Below are positions 11,801-24,140 of a stretch of DNA of 64,000 nt, piece after piece (within the stretch, counting starts at the first letter, position 1; every line of letters begins with the position of its first letter). Source of the DNA: Eumeta japonica (lineage: Eukaryota; Arthropoda; Insecta; Lepidoptera; Psychidae). The DNA is taken from the NCBI GenBank assembly GCA_005406025.1, contig BGZK01000912.1:186001-250000 (forward strand), read 5' to 3'. A model generated the notes under the pieces. It saw only the letters and a list, made by a program, of their open reading frames with translations. It was not told the DNA's origin and did not search any database. A program made the position numbers and the translations under genes.

Positions 11801-12696
11801 ATTTATATAATGGCAGTCGCCCAACTTACACAATTATGTACACGAATTTAATGCTTACCTGACTGCGGCGAAGTCCAAAAGGAAGGTTATGTGTAATTGA
11901 CCTGTATGTACTGATATGTAGTATATTTGCCCTTTCTTGTTTCCTTGTACAACTGCGCTTGTGAACCGATTTTGACAAGTTATTAGTCGTTAGCTTTATC
12001 TTGGTGGCGCGAGTGTCACTGGATGTATATTAAAATTATAAAAAAATCAAACTGGTAGATTTTTAATACCAAATTAGATGTACCTATTCAAGAAAATAAT
12101 TTGTTACACACGTTATATTTCGTCCTATTACTTAATTCTATTGTAATTATGTTCATACAGTACGTAATTTCCTAAGCTGTATTTAATATATTTTTACCTG
12201 AATCATAGTGGTGCAAAATAGGATAATGATTTTGATACCGTCTGATGCATGTAGTGTGTATGCAGGGATGGTTCATACATAATGAGGTTTGGTTCGTCTC
12301 TATTGTGCAATGGTTATAGGCTATGCTTTTTATTATATAAATATGTCTCTTAAAAATTAAAAAAAAATAAGAGACGAAATATAAATATAACGTTTTCATT
12401 ACCCGATTATGGAGGCTTATGATTTTAGCAGGCTGTTTATATATGTCCGTCTGTTCGTGTTGCTTCTAACCTATAGTTAGCTACGTCTTAAAGTTTCGTG
12501 TGTCATGGGCTTTATTTATCAAGTAATATTAAATCCTACATGGCGGTTATAACGTATGCAACGGCCTTAAGAAACAGAAAAAAAAAATCATAAGTATATC
12601 AATTTTGGTACCATCTGAAAGATTTTAATTAAGAGGTTCTGAATGTATTTGTAAAAGATATATCATTACTCTGTAACAGGTCCAAGCGTGTGTCTA

Positions 12697-13445
12697 TACT
12701 AGCTGTGCCCGCGGCTCCACTTGCCTGGTTTACAGAATCGTTATTTAGCTTTCTTGTGAATAACGTAGAATTTTTCTTAGGTGTGTTAATTATGACAAAA
12801 TTATGAGAGAAATATTTTTAATTCGATCATACTTTAAGATATTTTAGATATTCGACGGATTTCCTGTTTTTAACTAGAAAACATATATTTTGAATATCAA
12901 GGTCTCCTTGTATACAACATTCATTTTTTTTAACGGACGCAACTCGGTCGCTAACCGTTGACCGCTGGCTGGTCAAACAAATGGTTATTGTGGGTCATCC
13001 TTACAGGACAGACTATGCTGTTGCCGAGTTATTTGTAGGTCTTTTTAAGATCTACAATTATGTAGCAAATTAATCTATACATATATGTGGGTATATATTT
13101 AAGCGCAATACCACTCGCTCATCACGAGATCTACGAGACTATAGACATCTCCGATTGAGACAGAAATTGGTCTAATGATAGTTTATGTAAGAATAAAAAT
13201 GGATTTTTTAAAATTCCCTCTTTATATGGGCGAAAAGGGGGGTTGAATTTTTTATGCAACTATTTTATGTAGATACAGTTATGAAGTTTGGTATCAATTA
13301 ATATAAGTTGTGAGACACGTTTGCCAGATAACAGCCGTGAATTTAAAAAAAATTACATAAGTCGGATAAGTTATTCTCGCTTGAGAAGAACATATACGAA
13401 AAGACAGACAGAGAGACATTGATTTTTTATGATATGCATAGATAT
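12697..13445 (+). mobile_element. Lepidopteran-type interspersed repeat, copy 2
   Basis: The head ACTAGCTGTGCCCGCGG is followed by the 'gggtcatcctta...tgtaggtctttttaagatct' block and a tail with 'gtcggataagttattctcgc' and 'agacagacagagagaca'. These match copy 1 with many substitutions and indels. No open frame survives. Confidence 0.65.
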
Positions 13446-13604
13446 CGGAATTTATTTATATAATTTAGTTTCCTTAAATGCCTTTAGGATTATATAGGTC
13501 ACCGGATGAGTAATAAAAACGAAAGTCAAAAAACTTAAAACATTACTACGGAATTAAATGTAATGGTTACCGAACTGTGAGGCCGTAGGCGGTGTTCAGT
13601 TTTG

Positions 13605-13735
13605 GAATGTAGATACGATCTTTAAAGGGCAAACGAGCATGCGGGCCATCGTAAAGTAGATGGTCACCGCCGTCCATGGACACGCGCAACCTCAAGAGTC
13701 CCTAGTGCGTTGCCGGTTATAGGTTTATGGCTAAT
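13605..13735 (+). mobile_element. Fragment of a common lepidopteran repeat
   Basis: The block 'ggcaaacgagcatgcgggcc', then 'gatggtcaccgccgtccatg', then 'agtgcgttgccggtta', resembles a block I associate with lepidopteran LINE 3' regions. Recognition is from memory of the motif, not from a search. It is one of the reasons for the taxon call. Confidence 0.55.
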
Positions 13736-14925
13736 AACAAAATAGAAGTCAGGCGCCTCACAAACGAACTCCACCCACGGGCTTCACAATTCAGTGAATT
13801 ACCTCTCAACGATGTACTTAGCTCGTTTATACTGTGTTAGATTGTTTATCGACGAAGGCGTCGCTGGCGCCGGACGGAGCGTTGGTGCGTTTTCTCGATT
13901 CTCGGTACGGTAATCGGATTACAATAAACGATATTTTGTCGAGAATTTTCTTCTAATAACCTAAGTTATAAATAGAATTGTTCCTGTTATCGTCGGGGAC
14001 AGGTAACTTGTTATCTCAAATATTTAGCGCGATGTGAGCGCGAACCGACGAACATGGGCGGTTTTCATTTAAGGCTCGGCATCCGTTTGACCTCTATTTC
14101 TTATTCATACAAACGTTGTACATTATTCATTTCGTTCTTGAGAAACGTTTTCTTTAAATGAGAGATATAAAAGAGTAACAGTTTTTTTTTGCCTATATCT
14201 ATAAAACAAAGCCTTGTCTTTATTTCTTCTTTACAATGTATGGGTAAATTTTTATTCAACCCAAATCATAATATTAATTCGTAGTCCAGTAGTTATGAGA
14301 ATAAATCGAAACGCTTAACTTTTGCATAATTCCTTGAAAAATCTTCTTTCAATGTTGAAAAACATGTTTTGTTACTCGGAAATAATCCCTCTCTCTCTAA
14401 CCGCAAATATAGAATTAAAATTAAGCACATTTATTTAAGGGCGAAAAAGAATATTTTATCTCTAGTTTCTTGTATTCCTTCTATATATTAAGCAGAATAG
14501 CTATTTATGTGTGTTTGTACGTTTAGTGGTTCTGCTTGCAATAGATTTAGGCACGGCTTTGTATCATCGTTTAGAACGTAACTTGTGGAAGGTTTATGTC
14601 TATAATGCGTCTATATTACACTAAAAGGTAGTAGACAAATTTATATTTTGTAGAAAAGTTATAAAAAGTCAATTTTAGTATGTGTATATGGCTTTATGCT
14701 GACTAATCATAACATATACATCAAATTAGTTATAAAAAAAATTATCGTTGTATTTACCGATTTCAATAAAATTTGGTATACTGATAGGAACAAGTTACCG
14801 CTTAAAATGTGGTAGCCGCTGTCTGTGAATGTTTGTATTTGTAAATAATGTTAACAATAACATATTTAAACTCCGTAAAAGGTGCTTATACGTGAATTAC
14901 ATCAGTGTTATTGTATGTAGGGACC
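13736..14925. other. Kdm2 intron 1, no gene seen
   Basis: No exon or clear transposon. A short (CT)n run lies near 14388-14400 and scattered direct T/A runs occur. A compact GC-rich block follows at 14930-15095. Confidence 0.4.
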
Positions 14926-14929
14926 TTAT

Positions 14930-15095
14930 CTCACGGCGCCGGCGCGCACGGAAGCGCGCCGTATACATCCCGCAGATGGCGCGCGCGCCCGCTCGAGGCA
15001 GAACGCGCACAGGTCTCGACACGATCACTGTCCACGGCCGGCTCACCGCGCCGTATCGCTCTTCACCGAGGGACACGTGTCACGGGCTTAGCGCG
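14930..15095. other. CpG-rich block inside intron 1
   Basis: A 165-base island rich in CG dinucleotides (for example 'ggcgcgcgcgcccgctcg') within AT-rich intron, ending just before a mariner insertion. Two overlapping Arg/Ala-rich frames are open but show no splice-bounded coding structure. It may be a regulatory island or an unmethylated CpG cluster. Confidence 0.35.
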
Positions 15096-15189
15096 ACCGA
15101 ATAATTATTTGAGAAGTGCGAGCGAATAATTTAACACCATTAATCTCGTTTGTGATTTTTGATTCGGCCGATGGAAGGATTTCATATTA

Positions 15190-16255
15190 TTAGGTCGGGT
15201 AAAAGGTTTTTCGTGTTTTATAAGTGAAAATTTGCAGTGAAATCTCTTTGGTTGTGCTGTTCGTATCTGGCTAGTATTGATACCGTTAAAAGATGACATT
15301 AAAAAAAAAAAATTAAAAGTATAAATGGTGTCCCGGCGTTTTCCTATTGTTTTTCCTAAGAAGAAGAGCCTAATCCATTATGAGCTTTTGCCGCCGGACA
15401 AAACCATCAATTCAGATCTCTACTGCCGACAGTTAATAAGACTCGAGCAAGAAGTAGAGAAAAAACGGCCGGAATTGATCAAGAGAAAGAGTGTGGTTTT
15501 TCACCATGATAACGCCAGCCCACACACATCTTTAGCCACTAGACAAATAATGAGAGTTTGGTTGGGAAGTGTTAATGCATCCACCAGATAGCGCTCACAT
15601 TGCACCCTCAGATTTTTGCCCGTTTCGGTCTCTTCATAATTCTTTTTTGGTTTCCGTCTCGTTTATGATATTCCATGACATATCCAAATATTCTTTTTTT
15701 TCTTATATTTTATATATTCTTATTACCAAATCGTCCTATTTTTAAGTTCATTTATACAAAGTAAGATTATAAAGAAATATTCTTGTTTAAACCTCTATTT
15801 AAATATATTTTGTTCAAAACGAACACAAGCAACTTTTCCCGTAGCAAGTCGTTATATTCCTAGGCAAACTCGGTTGCTTAAATACTAATCTCTTATCTGG
15901 CCTGGATATCAAATCACAGAATTTGATCTTTGTGATTTGAAACGGTTTTACATACATTTTAAGTGTCGACGCGAACAAAACCTAGACGATCTAAACGATG
16001 AGAGGGTCATCCATATATTATTAATATCAGTATTATTAGAGAGTATTAACATCAAGATACGACTGTCAAACTACTTGTAGTTTTTTGATCAGAAATTTCA
16101 AAAGTTCTACAGCAATGGGATTATATCACTACCTACGTGGCAACAAATTGTTGAACAAAATGGCATATACATAATAATTAAATTTAAATAAAATATGATA
16201 AAAAATTATTTTGAATTTGTATATAAAGTATAAAAAAAACCTTTTCCCCGACTTC
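15190..16255 (+). mobile_element. mariner transposon, internally deleted
   Basis: Terminal repeats pair 'ttaggtcgggtaaaaggttt' at the left with the reverse complement of 'aaaccttttccccgactt' at the right, and the total length is 1.07 kb. Codons 15325-15591 read as the middle of a mariner transposase, with IHYELLPPDKTINSDLYC and the catalytic-region motif VVFHHDNASPHTS. The N-terminal DNA-binding part and the segment carrying the first catalytic Asp are gone, and the frame breaks after 15591 although 'APSDF', bearing the third acidic residue, is still readable nearby. Non-autonomous and dead. Confidence 0.9.
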
Positions 16256-16394
16256 ATATGTTACAATAATCGACTATGTTTAAGAGCGTCAGCCCGACGG
16301 TATTCGCAAACACGAATATGCCTTGGGTTCAATTCCGACATCTTATACTGACACACAGACGGTAGACTGTCAGAGCGGCGGATATGAAAGCGCA

Positions 16395-16538
16395 ATACGT
16401 CGCACGAAACTCAGCCGCTGTGAAGTTAAAGCACGAAAGCGACTCAATGGAATGAAATTAGAACGCGGGGGAGAAGAACGAAGGGTCGGGGAGCATTGCA
16501 ACTGCGCATAGGCAATTCAGAACGGCAGAGTTTCGTGG
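16395..16538 (+). mobile_element. MITE family copy A
   Basis: The ends read 'cgcacgaaactcagccgct' and, inverted, 'acggcagagtttcgtg', around a core with 'gcgggggagaagaacgaagg' and 'ggcaattcag'. The same ends and core recur in five other places in this window (20168, 46420, 51868, 59928, 62070). Non-coding. Confidence 0.7.
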
Positions 16539-17321
16539 CCACCACCGTCGTGGACAGCGGCTGGAAATCGTACTAGTTCCGATTCCGTCCGGGCCGTGCG
16601 CTCCGACGCGAGGACGGCCCGTATACGGCGTCGATAATCATCGGGGCGCTGACCGATAATGAAAACATTTCGTGGATGAATGTAGAAGGTGACTGGATGT
16701 GGTAACTTACGAGCGCTATCAAAGTCTAATCGAAATCTGTATTAGGACAACGAAAATGTAAGCCGAATCATAAGAATATCTCCTTTCTTTCTGTTCATGT
16801 GCTTTATGCGATGCTATCGGGTAACGTTGTGAAGTTTGCGTTTCTATGGGCGAAGAGAAGTTCAGCTGATGTGAAATGCAATGTCGGTATTACTAGAAAT
16901 ACTTAAAGTGCGAGTATTTAATTGTTTTAGTGTATTGCGATAAGAAATCACTTATTTTTGTTAAGCCTGTCCTTGTAACTTAGTTATAAACTGCAAAACA
17001 GTACAGTTTTTCTATTCGATTGACGAGGTTGAGTACGTTGCATCGGTTTGTGAACGCACGACGGAAGCGGGCGCTTCTTTTTTTGGTCTTCAATTTTCAC
17101 GCAAAAACATTATATATTCCAAGAATAAAAATCACCTATATTGGCCCAATAATCTCTTCTACCTTGGAAGCCCTATTGGGATCTGTTTAACTATTCGACA
17201 GACAGACAAAAAAATTTGAAAAGGATTTTTCGATGCTAGGTAAAATAATACTATGCGCTCGAAGAAATACAGTTATTTTGGAATCACAGGCACACATTTC
17301 AATTTTATTTATAGTATGTAT

Positions 17322-17825
17322 AGACTAGCCTTCGCCCGTGGCTCCGTCTGCATGGACGTAGAATAAATCCTTACATCTTTTGTATCGATCGACAATCCTA
17401 TCAACCGTGATCCCAATATCGGTCTCGTTCTCGATTCCGATTCCTTCTCGGTCTAGGTCCCGGTTCGGTCTTTGATCCAAATCCTTATTCCTACACCCAC
17501 AAGGCACGTACTGCCGCTATCTTTTTGTGGAACGATCTCGCTTACGCTCTATCCTGATCCTCGTCCTGCTCGCAAATCGATCCCAAACCGAGGTTTAATT
17601 TGACCCACTCTTGAACATCACCGTTATCAACAACAAATCAGTAAAAGTAATTCGTGCTACAATCACACGAATGAAGCTGCAAGCAAAAGTTCGTTATAAC
17701 CTATATGTTATTCTGACGTATAAGCTATGTTAGTGTAAAGTTTCAATAAATTCCGTTCACCTGTCAATGTGTGATTGTGTAACAAACATACAGACTCATA
17801 TTTATATTGTTAGTTAAATAAAACG
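17322..17825 (+). mobile_element. Lepidopteran-type interspersed repeat, copy 3, with hexamer-like array
   Basis: The head GACTAGCCTTCGCCCGTGG relates it to the copies at 11319 and 12697. A pyrimidine-rich degenerate array of GATTCC/GATCCC-like units fills about 17390-17600, and the tail 'aagtttcaataaattccgtt' plus 'gtaacaaacatacagac' closes it. A purine-rich version of such an array lies at 45880-46030. Confidence 0.6.
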
Positions 17826-18352
17826 CTATCTCGTACATCTCGACAATATTCGCCTATAACTTCATTCGTCAAAGTGCAGGTGTGGCGGCGTCAGGCTTCT
17901 GACCACCCCCAGAGCTGACGGTCTGTCTACCGTCCACCACCGTCCGATCGAGCATTACCTAATCGAATAAATATTTTATTATTACATGAAAACTGCCTTT
18001 GCCGGTTAAGTGTAATGGCTGATATGGTGTTGCGGACTTTCCTGTAGAACTGTATAAGGACGACATTTTTCTCTACATTTTAGTGATATTGTAACAATAT
18101 AACAACACTTGTTAAAATGGTAATTTTGGTCGATTTCCTTGAGAAAAATCACGATCGTTCAGCTTCTAAAAGAACCAGTGAACGGAAATAGGGTGCGAAT
18201 TGAGTAATTTTAAATGATGAGTAAAAATAGTATTTTTTAGAAAGGAAGGGGATATATTATTAAAAAACTACAACTTTGTAGTTATTTCAAAAATATTTAA
18301 TTTCAAAACTAATTACATCACAGGACGCTTGTAACACACAACACAAATATAT

Positions 18353-18593
18353 TTACCAAATAGTTACTTTTTGTGCTTTTGCATTAACAAAATCTTCAAC
18401 AATGTCACTGACTTCAATTTTGATTTCATGTTCAATGTGTACACTTAGTAACATAAAATATGACACTACTTTGCTACAACATTGATATAGGATCGTTTTT
18501 AATTATTTTTAGTTCGGAAAATGGTCTTTCGCCGTGTGCTACAGCGGCTGACGAGTCGAGGTAACTTCTAAATGCTGTGAATATCGATTTGGG
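18353..18593 (-). pseudogene. hAT transposase C-terminal (dimerisation) fragment
   Basis: On the minus strand the frame from 18593 reads PKSIFTAFRSYLDSSAA, then VAHGERPFSELKIIKND. A second frame then gives LLSVHIEHEIKIEVSDIVED and ends NAKAQKVTIW with a stop at 18353-18355. GERxFSxLKxIK followed by IEHE is the pattern of the hAT-family dimerisation domain. One frameshift separates the halves, and the sequence before 18593 is not confidently transposase. It is a broken remnant. Confidence 0.65.
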
Positions 18594-19399
18594 AACAATG
18601 AAATTAATTTATTAGTAGACGAATAGTTGAAAATATGCAACGGCGTAGTGGAAACGCAATAGACATTAGTAATGATTCGGTTTCATTAAAGAGCTGGAAC
18701 ACATCTCGACAGCCAGCGTGGCATAGTTTATTTTTTAAATTAGGACAATGTCTTTTTTTTGTATCTAGGTCTGAATCCTTGCGGTGTTCTAATTTTTGAG
18801 CAAATGAAAAAAAAATCACATTTCGATTAAAAAGTTCAAAACCTTCGACGAACTCGGTAATTGCGGCATCTTAAAAGGTTAGAGTAAAAATGGACTTTAA
18901 AATGTGTTTTCGCGCGTCTGTTATCGGTTCACCCTCCGCCCCATACCTAATCGAAATAGCTTGTAGGAGCGCTAGGGCGGGCAGGCGTCGGCGACTTAGA
19001 ATTCCGCTAGTTATTTTTGATGAGCTCTGGCCACTGCGAAAGTCGTATAATTGTGCTAGTTAAGAACACAATCTTACCTTTTATATCATTTTAGTCAAAA
19101 GAAAAACCGATTTGCTTCCAATTTACTCAAACATAATACTTAATCCATTGCGTCAAGGTTCAATTCGCAAAATTAATGTGTAGCGATGAAACACAAATTG
19201 CGGCACGCATCACGCGCCTTTGAAAAATGCCGCGCGCCTAACTGGTAATTTGAATTTGAACTTTATCATGTTTTTAATACAACCGAGTTAGCTATGCTAG
19301 CCCGAGTTGTCGGCTCGCGCCTTTGGTAGCGATGCGACACTTGCCAATATCATTTTTAATTATCTTTTCAAGATCTGATTTCACTTTGAAACAAAAGTT

Positions 19400-19594
19400 A
19401 TTGTGTAGAGGTAAGGAACCGCTCGTGGCGCACCTCGCTTTGCTACCACGCCCGGCGTGGGCGATGATAAGGGCACAGGGGCAGAGCGCCGGCGCCGCGG
19501 GCGACTCGTGCTCATCAGAGGTGTCGCGAGTGGCGTTCGGCGCTCTCGAAGAGCTGGCGATCGTGCATTGCACACCCTGCAACCACAAGCTCAA
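19400..19594 (+). other. GC3-rich open frame of unknown origin
   Basis: Within a + frame open from 19323 to 19694, about 19420-19600 has codons mostly ending in G/C, giving EPLVAHLALLPRPAWAMI and VAFGALEELAIVHCTPC. The minus-strand frame 19292-19594 uses the same third positions, so strand cannot be decided from bias. The minus strand offers an acceptor-like 'tggttgcag' just before the block. I recognise no family. It could be an exon of a nested gene or a pseudogene piece. Confidence 0.3.
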
Positions 19595-20167
19595 GCCAGC
19601 TCTGAGAATTTATCGAATCCGAATGATTTCAGAGATTAGCGTATACAAAAAAAATATAAATATATATTCATCTTCATATATTAGTACAGACTAGGTAGTC
19701 TTCAAATTTTGTACACGTCTTCCATAAACCAATTGATTTTTCATCAACTGAAAGAAATTTCGTACTTTAAAATTATCGTGTAAACTAAATTCGGACCTTC
19801 ATTATATCTATATTTTGCAACAACATAGGTGTTTAATATACAACACGCATTTGTTCTTCTACACTATTAAATACTAAACACAAGATCGGCAATTTTATTA
19901 ACGTTAGTGTCATGAGAATTATTTTTCAATACTACAGTGGTAAGTAAGCCCAAATAGTTAAAGTGCGGTTTTAAATACGTTTTATTTTTAAAAAGAAATT
20001 CAAATATTTTAATGTGTGACCTGTCGCATGCTCACGAATTGAGCGCGCGCACACACCGGCGCTCACCGGGCCACCGAGTCATGAGCGAGCCGTTTAGCGT
20101 TCGCTTCTTTAGTTTGTATTCTATCTGATAAACCGTCGGGGTGCGGGACGGGTCATCGGTGATACTA

Positions 20168-20328
20168 ACACCGCCCGAAACTTTGCCGCTCTGAATTGGC
20201 TGCGAATGATATATTGCGCAGGTATTCTCTCCCTGACCGTTCCTTCTTCTCCGCTGCGATTCTATTTTACGCGGTTGCGACGCTATCATGGCGAACTTCA
20301 CAACGGCAAACTTTCGTACGTTGTACTC
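20168..20328 (-). mobile_element. MITE family copy B
   Basis: Inverted orientation relative to copy A. The ends read 'cgcccgaaactttgccgctc' and 'aacggcaaactttcgtacg', with the core 'ccttcttctccgctgcgatt' as the reverse complement of the family core. It covers the open frames seen here, which are not genes. Confidence 0.7.
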
Positions 20329-20839
20329 TAAACGCAGCCGGCCGCGTGCTTCACGTCCGTTTGTTATTTGGTCGTAGATGATGAAAATAAGTCCGTGTCG
20401 CTTCGATAATTGTAAATACTCGTAAACACTGGAATTGCGAATTTGTCGTGAAATTAAAATAAATGATAGCAATTCATTGTATATTTGCAGTTTTAGTTTC
20501 ATAAAATTAAAACAGTAGGTAATGTGTTTTCTTATGTATATCCTTGTCGAGTATTTTATTTTTACGATTTACCTACTACGTCACCGCGCCGTCAGATCGT
20601 TACTCATCGGATCGCAGCACACGAAACTGTATTTTTAAACAATTATTTTTATAAATTTTTATATATATATATAAATGATATAGGTATCTCGAGTGCTAAT
20701 CGATATTATGTAAATTATCACGAGTAATTATTATTTGATAGTAGGTATTAAATATGGTGTCACAGGTTAGATCGGCGATCGCTTATTTTCTCGAAGGCGA
20801 AAGTATTTACGGTTGTGGCTTTTTGTTAGCGCGTCACTT

Positions 20840-21341
20840 GGGGAACGTACCCATACTACGTGACCCATATTTTACAATTGTTAACCCGTTCCCGCCCCTT
20901 CGATGATAAACCTTAGTGTATGCCAAAGACTTCCCCCCCCCTAGTTTTCACGTGTGAAAACTCATGAATATGGTTTTAAATATTTTTTTGCAAGCAGAAA
21001 GTTAATATAAAGGAGAAGAAAAAAACTTATGTAAAAGCATATTGTAAAAGGAACTTAAGATTTATTACAAATAGAATACTATGTAAGCATACTAATGCTG
21101 ACCGAGTACAACCGTCGGTTTTATATTAACTGGCGTCTCAGCATATCTGCATTAGCGTTTAACCGGAGTTAAATAAGCGCTGAACGTTGGGCGCTATAAT
21201 TTGAAAGTAGCTCGAAAAATCTCGAGATTTCTTCGCTACGTAACGAACCTTTTAGCCCCCTCCCCCTCCTGTGGCTGAGCGTGGTATTTTTAAGACCCCC
21301 CTCCCCCCTGAACGGGTCACGTACTACGGGTATATTTCCCT
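20840..21341. mobile_element. TIR element of about 500 bp, unclassified
   Basis: The left end has 'ggggaacgtacccatactac' then 'gtgaccc'; the right end, reverse complemented, reads 'agggaaatatacccgtagta' then 'cgtgaccc'. Runs of C (20930-20940 and 21256-21306) lie inside. The layout is that of a non-autonomous DNA transposon. No transposase is readable. Confidence 0.5.
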
Positions 21342-21821
21342 ATGGTTACTGTTACGGTGTGTGATGAAAATTTTTCATCCGAAGACAGGTAATCGTTTGG
21401 ATAATCCGCTTGCATACAGCTTCTGCTATAATTTATTCGAATTGACCTCGACCTAAAATCACACGTATACCTGCAATATTTACAATTTCATCTCGGAAAT
21501 GACGGGAGATGGCGTCCAAAGCGGCCCGCGCCATCTGAACGAGAATTGCATCACTAAATAATTTTGTGCATCTGCGCTGTAGATGACCGCTAGAGGGACG
21601 CTGCGAACTTTTTTTGATACTTTGGTCATGCTAGACGGTATGCTATTTAATAATGTCGTGATTTACTCGATTCTAAAATTAGGGAGTACGCGCTGTTACA
21701 AAATTGATTATGTGTTTCATGCCGTTTCATCCTTTAATTTCAATAGAAGATATAAAAAATTGCATTGTCATATTTGAAGTGAAACTTCTTTATCGGCGTA
21801 TGGGAGAAATTTTATAGCAAT

Positions 21822-21884
21822 GTAACGTTTTTCTGTTACGCGCCATCTTTATTTCTGGGTAACGTTTTTCCGTTACGCGCCATA
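21822..21884. repeat. Two-copy direct repeat of about 38 bp
   Basis: The unit 'gtaacgtttttcygttacgc' then 'gccat' occurs at about 21822 and 21860. Each unit also pairs internally (GTAACG with CGTTAC-like). It lies next to the retrotransposon remnant at 22007 and may be part of it. Confidence 0.6.
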
Positions 21885-22006
21885 TTTATTCAATGTTATT
21901 AATGTCATCGTGGCATAAATATAATTGTTACTAAGGCCGCCTGTCACATATACTTTCTGTCAACACCCTAGATCTATTTACAGTTTGTATATATTACATT
22001 TTCCTA

Positions 22007-22201
22007 TTATCTAAGTTGAAACCTTTTCAACCGACATACATCTCACATTCTTTCATTGAGTGACTCGATTTTATATGTAGCGTTCGATGATTTTCCTACA
22101 ATTCTATATGGCCCTTTATAACATCGCATTAATTGAAAAGTTTTACCTATCACCCTTCTAGGTACATATACCATTACCAAGTCCCCTACATGAAACTCTG
22201 A
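22007..22201 (-). pseudogene. Ty3/Gypsy-type integrase C-terminal fragment
   Basis: The minus-strand frame from 22201 reads SEFHVGDLVMVYVPRRVIG and CYKGPYRIVGKSSNATYKI, followed by LNERM, a stop, and DVCRLKRF. HVGDLV...KGPY(R)I(V)...TY(K)I is the layout of the C-terminal domain of LTR-retrotransposon integrases. An internal TGA near 22047 and absence of the rest of pol show a dead remnant. No LTR pair was identified. Confidence 0.65.
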
Positions 22202-22802
22202 ACATTTCTATTTCTGAAACTCAGTAGTGACGTGAAAAATAATATTTCAGTTAAGTGATTAGCGAAAAAAAATTTATAAAGTTATTGGCAAAAAGGATAA
22301 AAGATATTTATTCTAAGTCCAGTGGATTTCTAACAGAAGTAAGTAATTAAACCTTTTTTCTAATACATTCAACACGTGGGTGTGATACGGTATTTATTTT
22401 TTTTAAGGTTATTTCAGGTTAACCTTAGTTTTTGATTGTAAATATCAGTGAGTTAAGTCATTAATTACAAAAATATATAATAACCATAACAATAATAGTA
22501 ATCTATTATAATTAATGAAATGCTATAATCTTAGTAGCAGAAAGGTGAAATAATTGTATTATTTTTGTATCCATGTCTATGATAATAAAAGCATTTTGCA
22601 TGAACTTTATCTAATTTAGCTTTATTCAACCAATTTCTGTGAAGTTGTAAATAGTAAATCATTTTTACAAAAATGATGTCATAAAGAAGTTTCACTTCTT
22701 ACGTGTGTACACTAATACACAAACACATTTTTTTTTCAAAATTAAATCATATTGGATGGGCAACAAATATAACGGTTTTAAATAGCAAAATAGTTTGTAT
22801 GA

Positions 22803-23057
22803 AGCGGCGTAGCTAGCGCGGGTCGCACCCGAGGCGGGTATTTTAGTGTCATCCCAAAAATTTCAAGTAGCAGTTACCGATTTGCCAAAGTTTTTCTATT
22901 TTTTATAGGTAGAAGCACTAATGTATGGTTAAGATTCTTTTGTTGTGTATTTTTTTGAATCCACAATTTACGATCGGGTGAATTCGGGTGTCACTCCGAA
23001 ATGGGTGGCACGCCAGGTGCGGGCCGCCCTCGCCGCCTCCTCCTAGCTACGCCACTA
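22803..23057. mobile_element. TIR element with GGCGTAGCTAG ends
   Basis: The left end 'gcggcgtagctagcgcgggt' mirrors the right end 'cctcctagctacgccact', and inside each the sequence continues with matching GGGTGTCA/TGTCATCCC-like blocks. The length is 255 bp with no coding capacity, so this is a MITE-like DNA transposon. Confidence 0.65.
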
Positions 23058-23874
23058 TCTCGACGTTGTGGGAGATGGTATCACAGATGATAGTGATTTC
23101 ATACCGACTGATGTACAACCAAAGAACATAAAATTTCTTTATGTTCTGTCTGTACAACTCATTGATGTATAAAAAAGAGAAGACGTACAGTCCCGCGCTC
23201 AAAAACGACCGCGGTAAGTGAGTGGGCAGCTTAGCACTTTTTGGACTACCTACCTTTCCTTACCACGTGTGTATTCAAAACTGGTTTAATAATACAGTTT
23301 CATACTAACAAAAAGGATTTACTCGATAAATCTGATCAGTGTTTGAAGAGTTTTAACCTCGCAAACAAACAGATAGACATGAGATGTGTTTTATGACGTT
23401 TCTGTACGGATATTAGACCGTCTAAAATTTGTGTACATTGATAGTAAGTTATGTATTAATGCTTAAAAAATAATTCTCTGTGTATGATGCGGACTTACGA
23501 CCGTCGGTCCACATAGTAAATAATTTAGCATGTGATGCGGTTTAGACAAATGAAGAAGCAAATGAGAGAATCACTAAATAGTATCTCTCGCTATTCGCGT
23601 CTGTTTGTTTGTTTGTGCGCTTAATTTTTGTAAACTACGTAACGGATTTTGATATGGTTTTCATTAATAATATTTACATAATTTCTTTCGGAAGGTTTAT
23701 ATGTAATTTCATTCACATTTGCGTCATAGATAGGAGAGGAAAAACGATATTAAGTAAAAATTTCGTCCATTTCTTATATTGCTAACTAAAAATAATAATA
23801 TGAATTCGCACTTATTTCCCGGAAGAATAGGTAGAGACAATAATTTACAAATGGTACGATCTTTCTTCTTTCAC

Positions 23875-24140
23875 TGATATTCATCCATCTTTTTATGCAA
23901 GCTCCTCGGTTTTGGGTGCTTAAAATTTGGCCCTATATATTTAAATATGCCAACAATAAGGTCTGATTTTCGAAGGCGATCCTTGTCGACTTTACCATCA
24001 CACACATTTGCTCTATAGATTTGTTATTTATCAGTCTACTTTCATTCATCCTCTCCAGATGGCCAAACCACCGCAACATACGTCTTTCTGCTCTAGTAAC
24101 TACATCTTCCTCTAAACCACACAGCTGTCTCACATCCTTG
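23875..24140 (-). pseudogene. Non-LTR retrotransposon C-terminal fragment
   Basis: The minus strand reads CGLEEDVVTRAERRMLRW and FGHLERMNESRL, the C-terminal reading I associate with arthropod LINE polyproteins. The sequence after it (plus-strand 'ggttttgggtgcttaaaatt') matches the 3' part of the + strand copy at 42660-43560. It is frame-broken and truncated. Confidence 0.7.

Noticed and set aside
16290..16345. B-box-like 'gggttcaattccgac' suggesting a tRNA
   Set aside because: No matching A-box at the right distance and no cloverleaf; at most a SINE scrap.
20032..20502. Minus-strand frame of 156 codons
   Set aside because: It runs through MITE copy B, and the protein reads like translated repeat.
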